The notes under the pieces were generated by a model. That model was not told the origin of the DNA, did no database searches, and saw nothing but the letters and a program-made list of their open reading frames with translations. From Nocardia ignorata NBRC 108230 (GTDB lineage Bacteria > Actinomycetota > Actinomycetes > Mycobacteriales > Mycobacteriaceae), in NCBI RefSeq assembly GCF_001612905.1, contig NZ_BDBI01000026.1:1-64000 (forward strand): 64,000 nt of DNA, in the 5' to 3' direction. Positions 17,834 through 26,651 of the stretch are shown one piece after another; within the stretch, counting starts at the first letter, position 1, and each line of letters starts with the position of its first letter. Made by a program: the position numbers and the translations under genes.

Positions 17834-18439
17834 ATGAATTCCACAGTGACACGACCGGTGCTGGTCGGTATCGCCCTGCTCACCGCCGCAGCGGGTTGCG
17901 GTGAGCAGGACGCGGGCCCCGATCTGTCCTCGGCACCGACCGGTGTGCGCTGGCAGCACTACCAGGGCATCGCCCTGCCCCACGCCGATCAGGGGCCCGC
18001 CCAGCTACAGCAGGGCGCCGCAATCGGATTCGAGAACTCACCGCGCGGGGCGGGGCTGGCCGCACTCACCCACACCATCCGGCTGTCGGTGGCACCCGAC
18101 GACGACTGGGCCACCGTCGTCAACCGGGGCCTCGTCCCCGGACCGGCACGCGACGAGTGGGCGATCAACCGGGTGCAGCTGTCGATCACCGGGCCCGCCG
18201 CGCCCGAGTACGCGCCGAAATTGTTGGGTTACAAAATCACCGAATACCGTGACGAGCAAGCCCGTGTGGACGTCTACACCGAGTACTCGGACAGCTCCCG
18301 CGCGGTGAACCACACCGCGGTGAGCTGGTACGGACAAGACTGGCGACTGCGCTTACCCGACCCGGAGTCCACCACCCGACCCGTCGACGCGATCGACGAA
18401 TTACCACCCGACATCGTGACATTGGAGGCACCGCAGTGA
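17834..18439 (+). CDS. Lipoprotein of the secretion operon, shares domain with next gene
   Basis: 201-residue lipoprotein; signal peptide with lipobox TAAAGC, Cys22. The mature part has a WQHYQGIALP strand, then GAAIGFENSPRGAGLAALTHTI, read here in two parts as the diagnostic block near residues 60-80. The same pattern occurs in the following gene (GLAVGYAHTPQGAALAAAQI), so the two are paralogous. Similar GFahTPxGAxxAA proteins accompany type IV secretion-like genes in streptomycetes. A core-complex component on the outer face of the membrane is a reasonable inference. It overlaps the next gene by four bases (GTGA). Confidence 0.65.
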   Translation: MNSTVTRPVLVGIALLTAAAGCGEQDAGPDLSSAPTGVRWQHYQGIALPHADQGPAQLQQGAAIGFENSPRGAGLAALTHTIRLSVAPDDDWATVVNRGLVPGPARDEWAINRVQLSITGPAAPEYAPKLLGYKITEYRDEQARVDVYTEYSDSSRAVNHTAVSWYGQDWRLRLPDPESTTRPVDAIDELPPDIVTLEAPQ

Positions 18440-19251
18440 GCGAGAAGGAGGCGTCGACGCGCGACCGCGCGTCGTTCGGCATGATCGCCTCCGGTGCCCT
18501 GCTCGCCCTCATCCTGGTCGTCGGCGCGGTCGTGTACTTCACCAGCAGCGGCGAGGGGGAGATCGACGCCGGTCCGCCGCCACCGCAGGCGGCGGGCGGT
18601 ACGGGCTTCGCCGAACCGGAGGTCGACCTGTTCGGCAGGCGCGTCGACGTCCCCAACAACCCGGCCGGGCAACCGCTGGCCCAGGACCCGAGCACGCGGC
18701 GCACACCCGACGACCCGGACTGGCTCACCGCCGCCCCCGCGGGCACCACGAAACCGCACGGATGGCAACGGGTCTACGGCGCGTCGGTGCCGTTCTCCAC
18801 CTCCGACGGACCGTCACGGATCGAGGCCGGGCTGGCCGTGGGCTACGCGCACACCCCGCAGGGTGCCGCGCTGGCCGCCGCGCAGATCACCTACCGGCTC
18901 AACGCCAGGCCCGCCGATCGCGACCTGTACGTGACGCAGCTGCGGGTGAGTTCCACCCAGCTGGCCGCCTACGACTCGGCGCTGGCCGCCGACAAACTGC
19001 CCGAGCAGCAGCCGGAGAAGGTGACGCGCTACTTCGTCGCCTCCGACGCCTTCCGCATCGATGACTACGCCGACGACATGGCGATCGTGCGACTGGCCTC
19101 GCGCGGTCCGGTGGTCGACGGTAAACAGCTGTACGCGGCCATGCGGCTGATCGTGGTGTGGGACGACGGTGATTGGCGGCTGAAACCGTCGACCACCACC
19201 AACAACCGGACCGAATACGTGGAATCGCTGGCGGGGTGGACGACATGGTGA
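18436..19251 (+). CDS. Membrane-anchored paralogue of the preceding lipoprotein
   Basis: 271-residue bitopic protein. One N-terminal transmembrane helix (about residues 15-36) is followed by a Pro-rich linker and an external domain of about 170 residues. The domain carries GWQRVYGASVPF, the GYAHTPQGAALAA block near residue 136 and a closing DDGDWRLKP strand. The last motif recalls the ends of NTF2-like VirB8/TcpC domains. The shared domain with the upstream lipoprotein suggests the two assemble together around the channel. GTG start coupled to the preceding stop. Confidence 0.65.
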   Translation: MSEKEASTRDRASFGMIASGALLALILVVGAVVYFTSSGEGEIDAGPPPPQAAGGTGFAEPEVDLFGRRVDVPNNPAGQPLAQDPSTRRTPDDPDWLTAAPAGTTKPHGWQRVYGASVPFSTSDGPSRIEAGLAVGYAHTPQGAALAAAQITYRLNARPADRDLYVTQLRVSSTQLAAYDSALAADKLPEQQPEKVTRYFVASDAFRIDDYADDMAIVRLASRGPVVDGKQLYAAMRLIVVWDDGDWRLKPSTTTNNRTEYVESLAGWTTW

Positions 19252-19274
19252 CCAACCATCGAGGGGTGCCGACA

Positions 19275-20708
19275 ATGCTGAGGCGGATCGTCACAATATT
19301 CGCGGTGATCTTCACCGTGATGATCGCGACCCCGACCGTGGCCTACGGTCAGACCTACGGCTTCGACGAGGCGTGCAACGAACTGCACGACACGCTCGAC
19401 AGCGTCGCCATTCCCGGTGTCTCGCTGGGTGATGCCGCGTCGGCGGTCTGCAAGGCGGGCAATGCCGCCACGCATCCGGGTGATGCCGCGACGGCGGTCA
19501 AGGACAAGGCGTGGGACTCCACCTTCGGCAAGGTGGTCGACTCGCTGATGAAGGGTCTCGGTGAGGCGCTGATCCTCGCCCTGACCTTCTGGATGAAGGT
19601 GCCCAACGAGGCGGTGAGCGACTCGGGCGCGTTGTTCACCAAGATCAACGACTACACGTATCAGATCCAGATATTGCTGTTGATCGCCTCGGTCATCATC
19701 ACCGGTGGCAGATTGGCCGAGGCCAGACGCGGCGCGGCCGTGAGCGAGGCCGCCGAGTCGTTCCGGCTGTTCGCCCGCGTGGTGTTCAGTTCGTGGATGC
19801 TCGGCGCGGTGATCGTGGCGGGTACGCGCGCCTCGGACAAGTTCTCCGAGTGGATCATCGCCGACGCCACCGGCGGCAACGCCAAGAACATGGCCGAGCT
19901 GATGGTGAAAACCTCGAAGCTGCAAGCGTTTTCGCCGGGTCTGGTGCTGATCATCGCGATCGTCGGCCTGCTCGGCGCGCTCGCCCAGATCGTGCTCGCC
20001 ATCGTGCGCCAAGGTCTGCTCGTGGTCGCGGCGGGTGTGCTGCCGCTGGCCGCGGCGGCGTCGGCGACCAGTACCGGCAAGCAGTCGTATCAGAAACTGG
20101 TCGGCTGGATCATCGCGTTCATGCTGTTCAAACCGGTGGCGGCGATCGTGTACATGATCGCGTTCACCACGGCGGGGCATACCGACGAGACCACCGCCTC
20201 GGGTGGGCTGCCCAGCGGTGAGGACGCCCAGCGGATGCTGGTCGCGCTGGTGCTGCTGTGCAGCGTGGCGTTCGTGCTGCCCGCGCTGATGCGTCTGGTC
20301 GCGCCCGCCGTGGCCACTGTCGGTACCGGCGGCTCGGGTCTGATCGCCACGGGTGGTGTGGCGCTCGGTGCGATGGCGCTCGGCGCGGTCGGCACCAAGG
20401 CCGTGGCCGCGCGACCCGTCGCGGCACCCGGCACGGCAGGCTATTTCGGCAACCAGGCAGGCGGGGCCGGTGGCGCGGCCGCCCAGCGCGGCGGCGCTCC
20501 ACGACCCACGCCGCCGCCCCGCGGTGGCGGATCCGCGCCGCCACCGGCCAGTTCGGGATCGGTGCCCTCGGGCGCGGCCCGCAACATGGCCGCCGCCCGG
20601 GCCGCGGCGGCCTCCACCGCCCGCGCCGACGAACGGGCCGGCGACGTGGCCGGTGACCGCTGGGCCAACCGTTCACCCGACCTCGGCAGGAGCACGATTC
20701 CGCGATGA
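19275..20708 (+). CDS. VirB6/TrbL-like polytopic membrane protein
   Basis: 477-residue protein. Signal peptide MLRRIVTIFAVIFTVMIATP with cleavage near AYG-QT. A polar region with two cysteines follows, then five to six hydrophobic helices (about residues 85-330), and a Gly/Pro/Ala-rich cytoplasmic tail of about 110 residues. Signal peptide plus polytopic core plus low-complexity tail is the TrbL/VirB6 plan, the inner-membrane channel of type IV systems. ATG 19275 was chosen because AGGGG lies eight bases upstream and it begins the signal peptide; ATG 19245 and GTG 19248 would overlap the previous gene. Stop and next start overlap (ATGA). Confidence 0.7.
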   Translation: MLRRIVTIFAVIFTVMIATPTVAYGQTYGFDEACNELHDTLDSVAIPGVSLGDAASAVCKAGNAATHPGDAATAVKDKAWDSTFGKVVDSLMKGLGEALILALTFWMKVPNEAVSDSGALFTKINDYTYQIQILLLIASVIITGGRLAEARRGAAVSEAAESFRLFARVVFSSWMLGAVIVAGTRASDKFSEWIIADATGGNAKNMAELMVKTSKLQAFSPGLVLIIAIVGLLGALAQIVLAIVRQGLLVVAAGVLPLAAAASATSTGKQSYQKLVGWIIAFMLFKPVAAIVYMIAFTTAGHTDETTASGGLPSGEDAQRMLVALVLLCSVAFVLPALMRLVAPAVATVGTGGSGLIATGGVALGAMALGAVGTKAVAARPVAAPGTAGYFGNQAGGAGGAAAQRGGAPRPTPPPRGGGSAPPPASSGSVPSGAARNMAAARAAAASTARADERAGDVAGDRWANRSPDLGRSTIPR

Positions 20709-22201
20709 GCACCTCCGCGACCGACACCTACGAGCGCCGCTCCTACGGCCTGTGGCAGAAACCGCGCAGCGCCGGCCTTTTCGGCCTGCGCTGGGAAGAG
20801 ACCGTCATCGGTTTCGTCGTGGTGATCACGGCACTGGTCTGTGCGATGGTCGGCGGATTCAAATGGGGTTTCATCGTCGGCGGCCTCGGCGCGCTGGTGA
20901 TGGTGCCGCTGGTGTGGCGGACGGGGGGCCGTTCGGGCTATGAGACGGGACTGATGATGTTCAACTGGATGCGTTCGCGCCGCAACGGCGAGCACGTGTA
21001 CCGCGGTGGCCGGTTCTCCCGGATCCCCGGCGGCGTCACGAAACTGCCGGGGCTGCTCGCCCCGTCGAAGCTCTACGAGGGCATCGACGCGGGCGGCTAC
21101 CACTTCGGGATGATCCACCTGCCCGCCTTCGCGCAGTACACGGTGGTGCTGCGCGCCTGGCCGCAGGGTCACGAGGCGGTCGACCAGCCGGTGATCGACC
21201 GCTGGGTCGCCGCCTGGGGCACGTTCCTGGCGTCGGTGGGCCAGACCAGCGACATCGTCGCGGTGGTCCCGGTGATCGACACCGTGCCCGAGACCGGTAA
21301 CCGCCTGCTCAACGAGGTCTCCACGATCACCCGGCCGGAAGCCCCCGATCTGGCCCAGCAGGTGATGTACGAGCTGGCCACCGAATTGCCGCAGGAGCGT
21401 GTGCAACTGCTGCCGCGCGTGGCGATCACGTTCAAGGCGACCACCGCCGAACGCCGCAAGAACCCGGCCGAAGAGGCTGTGGAGATCGGGCGACGGCTGC
21501 CCGGTATCTGTGCGGCACTGGCCGAGGCGGGCGTGCGGGCGCAGCCGATGTCGGCCGAGGAGGTCATCTCCTTCATCCGGCGCAGCTACGACCCGGCATC
21601 CCAGGCCGACCTCGAGGTGGCCGCCGCCGACCCCGGCGGGCACGGCCTCGGCTGGGACGACGCGGGCCCGGTGTCCTACGACGAGAAGTGGGACCACTTC
21701 ATCCACGACGGCGGCCGCTCGGTGACCTGGGAGATGGACGCCGCACCGGAAGGCGCCGTGGACGAACGGGTGCTGCAGCGGTTGCTCGCGCCGAATCCCG
21801 AAGTGCCACGCAAACGCATCGCGATCGTCTACCGGCCGCATTCGGCCGCCGACGCCGCCGAGATCGTCGACGACGACTTCAAGAACGCGCTCGTCGCCCA
21901 GCAGAGCGAACGCGGTGTGGTGTCGGCGGCGGCCACGCTGCGCGTCGGCGCGACCCAGCAGGCGCGCGAGGAACAGGCGCGCGGTCACGGTGTCACCCGG
22001 TTCGGCGCGCTGGTGACCATCACCGAACCGCTGCGCGGTGACCTGCCGCGCATCGAGGCCATCACGCGCGACCTGTCGACACAGGCTCGCCTCAAGATCC
22101 GCCGGTGCTACCGGTACCAGTCCGCGGCGTTCGCGGCCTCTCTCGGTTGCGGTGTGATCCTGCCCGAACACGCGACCATTCCGAAGGCATTGGCGGGGTG
22201 A
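20705..22201 (+). CDS. SCO6880-family type IV secretion protein (PrgI/VirB3-VirB4 N-terminal-like)
   Basis: 498-residue protein with two close transmembrane helices (about residues 34-52 and 54-72), then a long cytoplasmic part containing GIDAGGYHFGMIH, LLPRVAITFKATTAERR and IVYRPHSAADAAEIV. This matches the actinobacterial SCO6880 family, which corresponds to PrgI/VirB3 fused to the non-catalytic N-terminal part of VirB4. There is no Walker A. The ATPase half is the next gene, 7 bases downstream, so the VirB4 function appears split over two polypeptides. Start coupled to the VirB6-like stop. Confidence 0.8.
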   Translation: MSTSATDTYERRSYGLWQKPRSAGLFGLRWEETVIGFVVVITALVCAMVGGFKWGFIVGGLGALVMVPLVWRTGGRSGYETGLMMFNWMRSRRNGEHVYRGGRFSRIPGGVTKLPGLLAPSKLYEGIDAGGYHFGMIHLPAFAQYTVVLRAWPQGHEAVDQPVIDRWVAAWGTFLASVGQTSDIVAVVPVIDTVPETGNRLLNEVSTITRPEAPDLAQQVMYELATELPQERVQLLPRVAITFKATTAERRKNPAEEAVEIGRRLPGICAALAEAGVRAQPMSAEEVISFIRRSYDPASQADLEVAAADPGGHGLGWDDAGPVSYDEKWDHFIHDGGRSVTWEMDAAPEGAVDERVLQRLLAPNPEVPRKRIAIVYRPHSAADAAEIVDDDFKNALVAQQSERGVVSAAATLRVGATQQAREEQARGHGVTRFGALVTITEPLRGDLPRIEAITRDLSTQARLKIRRCYRYQSAAFAASLGCGVILPEHATIPKALAG

Positions 22202-22208
22202 GGCGATC

Positions 22209-24635
22209 ATGGGACGCGACTACGAACCCCCGGTGCGCGACCGCGACGACATCGCGTTGCGCCCGGTCCACCGGCCACCACGCATCCGCGGCGAACGCGA
22301 GCCACGCCCCGCGGGGAGCACGTCGCGCGTGAGCGACGACGTGCTCGGCCTCGACGAGCGCACCGACCGCGACGACCCGTCGCGGGGCTCCCGCGCGGGT
22401 GAGGAACGTTCGGCGGGGGAGCGCAGGTCGCGCGAGGATCCGACTAGGTCGGATCGCGAGCGAGCCCGTGGCGCGGATCAGCGCCGACCGCGCCCCGATG
22501 ATGGGCGCGGGCGGCGGGATGACGAGATCCGTGGCCGCGGCGACGATGTGCGTGGGCGCGGGGACGACCTGCGTGGGCACGGTGCGGATCCACGTGTGCG
22601 CGGTGACGAGTTGCGTATGCGTGAGGGCACGCGCGGCGGCGACCGGGATCGCGGCGAGCGGCGGCGCGGAGCCGGGGAGCGGCGGGGCCGTGACCCGCGT
22701 CGCGACGCCGAGCGGCGTCGGATCAGCGGTCTGCGCGACGAGGACCACGGGCCTCGACTGGAACACGAACGCCCACAACCAGATTCGCCGCGAAGGACGA
22801 AGCAGCCCCCGAAGCTGAAGAAGCAGCGTCCGGCCAAGGTCGCGCGCCCCACCAAGGCAGCGCGTCCGATCCGCCCCGACGACGCCGCCGACCGCGCCAT
22901 GGGCGCGGGGCGTTCGGCGCGGTCGAAGGCCAAACCCGAACGCCGTCAAGGCCCCCCGCTGCTCGACGACGCCACCCGCGCCCGCTACGAGATGATCGCG
23001 CGCGAACAGTCCGGTCTGCGCGCGGCTTGGGCCACCTTCCGCATCCACACCGACGACTTGCGCCGCAACAACGCCCAGGCTCGCACCGAGGCCGTCGTCA
23101 AGGACGGATTCGACCGTACAACCGCCGAATTGACCGACCGGGGCTACTCGGGCGCGGGCGGCGGCAAGATGAACGTGGTCGGCCGCCCCGTGGAGTACCG
23201 GGCGACCACCGCGCAGGTCGCGGGCCTGTGGCCGTGGTCCGTCGGCGCGGGCGCACCGCTGATCGGCACCCCGCTCGGTTCGCATCTGCACACCGGCGCC
23301 CCGGTGTGCTTCGATCCGATGAACTGGTTCATGCGCGGCAGTTTCATCACCGCGCCGAGCCTTTTCGTACTGGGGCTCAACGGTTTCGGTAAGTCCTCGC
23401 TGGTGCGCCGGATCGTGCTCGGCGGCATCGCCCAGGGCATCACCCCGCTGATCCTGGCCGACGTGAAACCCGACTACCGCAAGATGGTCGAACTCGTCGG
23501 CGGACAGGTCATCGACCTCGGCTACGGGCACGGCAAACTCAACCCGCTCGCCGCCGGTGTGCTCGGCTCGGTGGTGCCGCGGCTGGAGGAATTCCCGGCG
23601 CTGCAACTGCAGGTGCTCCAGGATCTGCGCGCCCGCCAGGTCACCCTGATCGCGGGTCTCGTGGAACTGGTCCGCGGCGCTCGGGTGGCGGACTTCGAAG
23701 AAACGCTCATCGCCACCGCCCTTCGCATCCTGTACCAGCCGGGCAGCGGCTACGCCCCGGACAAACCGCCGATCATGGAGAACCTCCTCGAGGTGATCGT
23801 CGCGGGCGGACCGGAACTCATGCTGGACGCGGGCGCCGACGACGAGGACGAATACGCCCACGCCATCAAGCATCTGCGCCGCTCGCTGCGCGCGCTCACC
23901 CAGGGCCCGTTCGGCGCCATCTTCAACGGCCAGACCAGCGTGCCCATCGACACCGGCGCCGTCGCCGTGTGCATCGACGTGTCCCACATCCCCACCGGCG
24001 ACAAGAAGCTCAAAGCCGCCGTGATGCTGGCCTGCTGGGCCGACGGCTTCGCCTCCGTGGAGGCGGCACACGTGCTCGCCGACGCGAAACTCGGCCCGCA
24101 GCGCTACTTCCAGGTGGTGATGGACGAGCTGTGGCAGGTGCTCGGGCTCGGCGACTTCATGGTCGACCGCGTCGACGAGCTGACCCGTCTGCAACGTGGT
24201 CTGGCGACCGCGCTGATCATGATCAGCCACACCATCAAGGACCTGCAGGCGCTGGGTTCGGATGCCGCCATCGCCAAGGCCATCGGCTTCTTGGAACGCG
24301 CCCGCGCCAAGATCTTCGGCGCCCTGCCCGCCGAAGAGATCTCGCGACTGGATTCGACGGTGCCGTTCACGGCCGCCGAACAGGAGATGGTCACCGGATG
24401 GTCGGCGCCGCAGGCGCTCACCGGTGAGGCGCTCAAACCGGGCCAGCAGCGGCCGTCGCCGCCGGGTACCGGCAAGTTTCTGCTGAAGATCGGTGAGGAT
24501 CGCCGTCCCGGCATCCCCTTCCACATGGAGTTCACGGTGTCGGAGAAAGAAAGCGGAATCCACGACACGAACCAGCGGTTCAGCGAGTTCGGCGACCACC
24601 CGAGAGGCCAGGCACCGGAGGAGGACCAACCATGA
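22209..24635 (+). CDS. VirB4-like secretion ATPase with disordered Arg/Asp-rich N-terminus
   Basis: 808-residue motor ATPase. Residues 1-250 are extremely rich in Arg, Asp and Gly with a degenerate RGRGDD repeat (about residues 101-137) and look disordered. The ATPase core begins near residue 255. Walker A is GLNGFGKS with Lys395, and Walker B is QVVMDEL with Asp639 and Glu640. TALIMISHTIKDLQALG near residue 660 is a typical sensor region of VirB4/TraC ATPases. It would power assembly of the machine or substrate transfer. The disordered extension is unusual and may bind nucleic acid. The stop overlaps the next start (ATGA). Confidence 0.85.
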   Translation: MGRDYEPPVRDRDDIALRPVHRPPRIRGEREPRPAGSTSRVSDDVLGLDERTDRDDPSRGSRAGEERSAGERRSREDPTRSDRERARGADQRRPRPDDGRGRRDDEIRGRGDDVRGRGDDLRGHGADPRVRGDELRMREGTRGGDRDRGERRRGAGERRGRDPRRDAERRRISGLRDEDHGPRLEHERPQPDSPRRTKQPPKLKKQRPAKVARPTKAARPIRPDDAADRAMGAGRSARSKAKPERRQGPPLLDDATRARYEMIAREQSGLRAAWATFRIHTDDLRRNNAQARTEAVVKDGFDRTTAELTDRGYSGAGGGKMNVVGRPVEYRATTAQVAGLWPWSVGAGAPLIGTPLGSHLHTGAPVCFDPMNWFMRGSFITAPSLFVLGLNGFGKSSLVRRIVLGGIAQGITPLILADVKPDYRKMVELVGGQVIDLGYGHGKLNPLAAGVLGSVVPRLEEFPALQLQVLQDLRARQVTLIAGLVELVRGARVADFEETLIATALRILYQPGSGYAPDKPPIMENLLEVIVAGGPELMLDAGADDEDEYAHAIKHLRRSLRALTQGPFGAIFNGQTSVPIDTGAVAVCIDVSHIPTGDKKLKAAVMLACWADGFASVEAAHVLADAKLGPQRYFQVVMDELWQVLGLGDFMVDRVDELTRLQRGLATALIMISHTIKDLQALGSDAAIAKAIGFLERARAKIFGALPAEEISRLDSTVPFTAAEQEMVTGWSAPQALTGEALKPGQQRPSPPGTGKFLLKIGEDRRPGIPFHMEFTVSEKESGIHDTNQRFSEFGDHPRGQAPEEDQP
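22509..22619 (+). repeat. In-frame Arg/Gly/Asp repeat tract
   Basis: About four imperfect copies of a unit encoding RGRGDD[E/V/L]R, within the disordered N-terminus of the VirB4-like ATPase. The repeat lies in the coding frame, copies vary at the base level, and there are no uniform spacers, so it is a protein repeat and not a CRISPR array. Confidence 0.7.
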
Positions 24636-24940
24636 TGCCGCACCGGTCCTACCGCCGCGTCTCGCCCGAGGTGCGCAACGCCGCCGTCGAGCAGGTCATC
24701 GCGCTCACGGACAAGCTGCGCAGCGAGTCCGAGGCGTGCCGGGTTGTCGCCGAACAGATCGGCGTGCACGCGAACTCGGTGCGCAACTGGGTGCGCGCGG
24801 CCGAGGGACCGAGCCTGGACCGGATGGACGCCACCGCGTTGCGCCGCAAAGTGGTGCTGCTGCAGCAACAGCTGGCCGCGGCCGCCGAGATGAACCGCAC
24901 CCTCGCCGACACGCTCAACGAAACCCGGCGCCGCACGTGA
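24632..24940 (+). CDS. IS3 OrfA-like helix-turn-helix protein
   Basis: 102-residue protein that looks like the complete OrfA of an IS3-family element: RRVSPEVRNAAVEQVIAL, then an HTH with CRVVAEQIGVHANSVRNWVR, then a heptad-rich C-terminal helix (LRRKVVLLQQQLAAAA). There is no OrfB, no DDE domain, and no terminal inverted repeats nearby. Its start overlaps the VirB4-like stop and its stop overlaps the next frame, so it is translated with the operon. It is probably a domesticated DNA-binding protein, perhaps an autoregulator or a substitute relaxosome factor. Confidence 0.7.
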   Translation: MMPHRSYRRVSPEVRNAAVEQVIALTDKLRSESEACRVVAEQIGVHANSVRNWVRAAEGPSLDRMDATALRRKVVLLQQQLAAAAEMNRTLADTLNETRRRT

Positions 24941-25005
24941 ACACCGCCGCGGCGGACGAGCCTGTCCTCGCCGCCCGGCGCGCAACCCGGGGCGGTGGCC
25001 GATGA
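24937..25005 (+). CDS. Possible 22-residue coupling peptide
   Basis: Short frame GTG...TGA. It begins with a four-base overlap (GTGA) with the OrfA-like stop and ends with a four-base overlap (ATGA) with the murein hydrolase start. This double coupling is exactly how neighbouring genes in this operon are joined. It may be a ribosome relay or simply an extended coupling region. The peptide has no recognisable motif. Confidence 0.35.
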   Translation: MNTAAADEPVLAARRATRGGGR

Positions 25006-26651
25006 ACGCCCGCTCGATGATCATCGGCGTCTTCGGCGCGGTCATCGGATTGGTGGCCATGGTGCTGGTGATCGTGTTGCCGTCCTCGGACGAGACCTGC
25101 GAGACCGGTGACGTGCTGGTCGGCTCCTCGGCGCCGACGCTGCCCGAACTCGGCGCCGACACCCGCGCGGGCGCCACCACCGCGGCGACGACCACGAACG
25201 CGACCGTCACCGGCACACCGTCGCTGGCCGCCGGGGTCGGGCCGCTGCGGCGCACGCTGCCGATGGAGGTCGGCACCTTCACCATCTCCGATGTGTTCGG
25301 TTCCCGCGGCGGCGGGCACAAGGGCATCGACATGGCCGCCGCCGACGGGACCACGATCTATTCGGTGTCCGACGGCCGGGTCGTCGCCGCCGGGCCCGCG
25401 TCGGGGTTCGGGAACTGGATCGTCGTCGACTCGGTCGACTACAACGGCCGCGCCTACTCCGCGGTCTACGGACACATGTGGGATCACGGCGTGAAGGTGC
25501 GCACCGGTGACACCGTCACCGCCGGTCAGCCCATCGGCATGGTCGGTTCGGCGGGCGAATCGAGCGGCCCCCACCTGCATTTCGAGATCGTGCCGGGTGG
25601 TCGCTTCACCGGTGGTCGCCAGATCGACCCGATGCCGTGGCTCGACGGCGCGCCGACCCCCGATGTCGGTGGGGCACGCGCCTTTTCGAACGACCCGAGC
25701 TGTGTGCGTGGATTCGGCAGCGCGGGCGGCCTGCTCGCCGACGGGAAAGTGCCCGCCGAGCTGGAGATCTGGTACCGGCGCGCGGGCACCGTCTGCCCGG
25801 AGATCTCCTCCTCGCTGCTGGCCGCGCAGGCCAAGCAGGAGTCGGGTTTCCGGCGCGGGCTCACCTCACCGGCAGGCGCGCAGGGCCTGGCCCAGTTCCT
25901 GCCCGGCACGGCGGTGAGTATCAACCCCGACGACGGGCAGCCCTACATCATCGACGCCGACGGCAACGGCACCGCCAGCGTGTGGGACGACGGCGACGCC
26001 ATCATCGGCCAGGCCCGCTACATGTGCGCCATCGCCCACAAGATCGCGGGCTGGATCGCGCAGGGCAAGGTCTCCGGCGACCTGGCCGCCCTCACCCTCG
26101 CCGGCTACAACGCCGGTGAGGGCGCGGTGCTGTCCTCGGGCGGCATGCCGAATCGGTATGCGGCGCACTACTCCGAGACCCGGCCGTACGTCACCAACAT
26201 CCTGGCGATGGAACCGCAGTACCGGGCACCGGGCGCGCAGGGCCGGTTCACCCGCGAACCCGGCGCCGAGGGACCACAGATCGCCGAGGCCGCCCACGAC
26301 TGGCTCGGAGTGCCGTACGTGTGGGGTGGTGGCGGTCCGCAGGGGCCCAGCGGCGGCGGATTCGACGCCCCCGGTCTGACGGCCGCGGCGGTGTTCGCGG
26401 CGACGGCGGGCGAGGTGGACCTGCCGCGCACCGCCGAACAGCAGTGGGAAGCGGGCACGGAGGTGCCGCTCGGACGAATCTCGGTGGGCGACCTGGTGTT
26501 CAGTGATTTCGGTCCGCAGGGACCGGCGCAGGTGGGGATCTACGCCGGCAACGGTCAGGTGATCCAGGCGGTCGCGCCGAGCGGACGCAGTGGCGGCGGC
26601 GTCGTCGAGGTGGCGATGCCCGGTGACGCGCGGGCGAGGAGGGTTGTGTGA
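25002..26651 (+). CDS. Three-domain murein hydrolase of the secretion system (M23 + SLT + inactive NlpC/P60)
   Basis: 549-residue membrane-anchored cell-wall hydrolase. An N-terminal helix (about residues 6-26) and a Thr/Ala linker precede an M23 endopeptidase domain with zinc ligands His106, Asp110 (GHKGIDMAA) and the HLHFE motif, His191/His193. A lytic transglycosylase domain follows (AKQESGF with Glu280; AGAQGLAQFLPGT; AGYNAGEG). Last is an NlpC/P60 domain in which the catalytic Cys is Ala456 (GFDAPGLT instead of GFDCSGL) and the catalytic His position is Gln510 (QVGIYAGN). Two domains look active and the third looks like a binding module. VirB1/TcpG-type proteins open peptidoglycan for the apparatus. 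Confidence 0.85.
   Translation: MNARSMIIGVFGAVIGLVAMVLVIVLPSSDETCETGDVLVGSSAPTLPELGADTRAGATTAATTTNATVTGTPSLAAGVGPLRRTLPMEVGTFTISDVFGSRGGGHKGIDMAAADGTTIYSVSDGRVVAAGPASGFGNWIVVDSVDYNGRAYSAVYGHMWDHGVKVRTGDTVTAGQPIGMVGSAGESSGPHLHFEIVPGGRFTGGRQIDPMPWLDGAPTPDVGGARAFSNDPSCVRGFGSAGGLLADGKVPAELEIWYRRAGTVCPEISSSLLAAQAKQESGFRRGLTSPAGAQGLAQFLPGTAVSINPDDGQPYIIDADGNGTASVWDDGDAIIGQARYMCAIAHKIAGWIAQGKVSGDLAALTLAGYNAGEGAVLSSGGMPNRYAAHYSETRPYVTNILAMEPQYRAPGAQGRFTREPGAEGPQIAEAAHDWLGVPYVWGGGGPQGPSGGGFDAPGLTAAAVFAATAGEVDLPRTAEQQWEAGTEVPLGRISVGDLVFSDFGPQGPAQVGIYAGNGQVIQAVAPSGRSGGGVVEVAMPGDARARRVV

Noticed and set aside
22497..22800. Repetitive DNA that might be a CRISPR array
   Set aside because: The repeat is in frame, imperfect and without regular spacers; it encodes an Arg/Gly/Asp-rich protein tract. 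No cas gene is present.
22092..24629. 845-codon minus-strand frame
   Set aside because: Antisense to the VirB4-like ATPase and the end of the SCO6880-type gene; no recognisable domain and no ribosome-binding site.
24632..24940. Transposase OrfA as sign of an active insertion sequence
   Set aside because: No OrfB, no frameshift site, no inverted or direct repeats, and start/stop overlaps with both neighbours. Treated as an operon gene.
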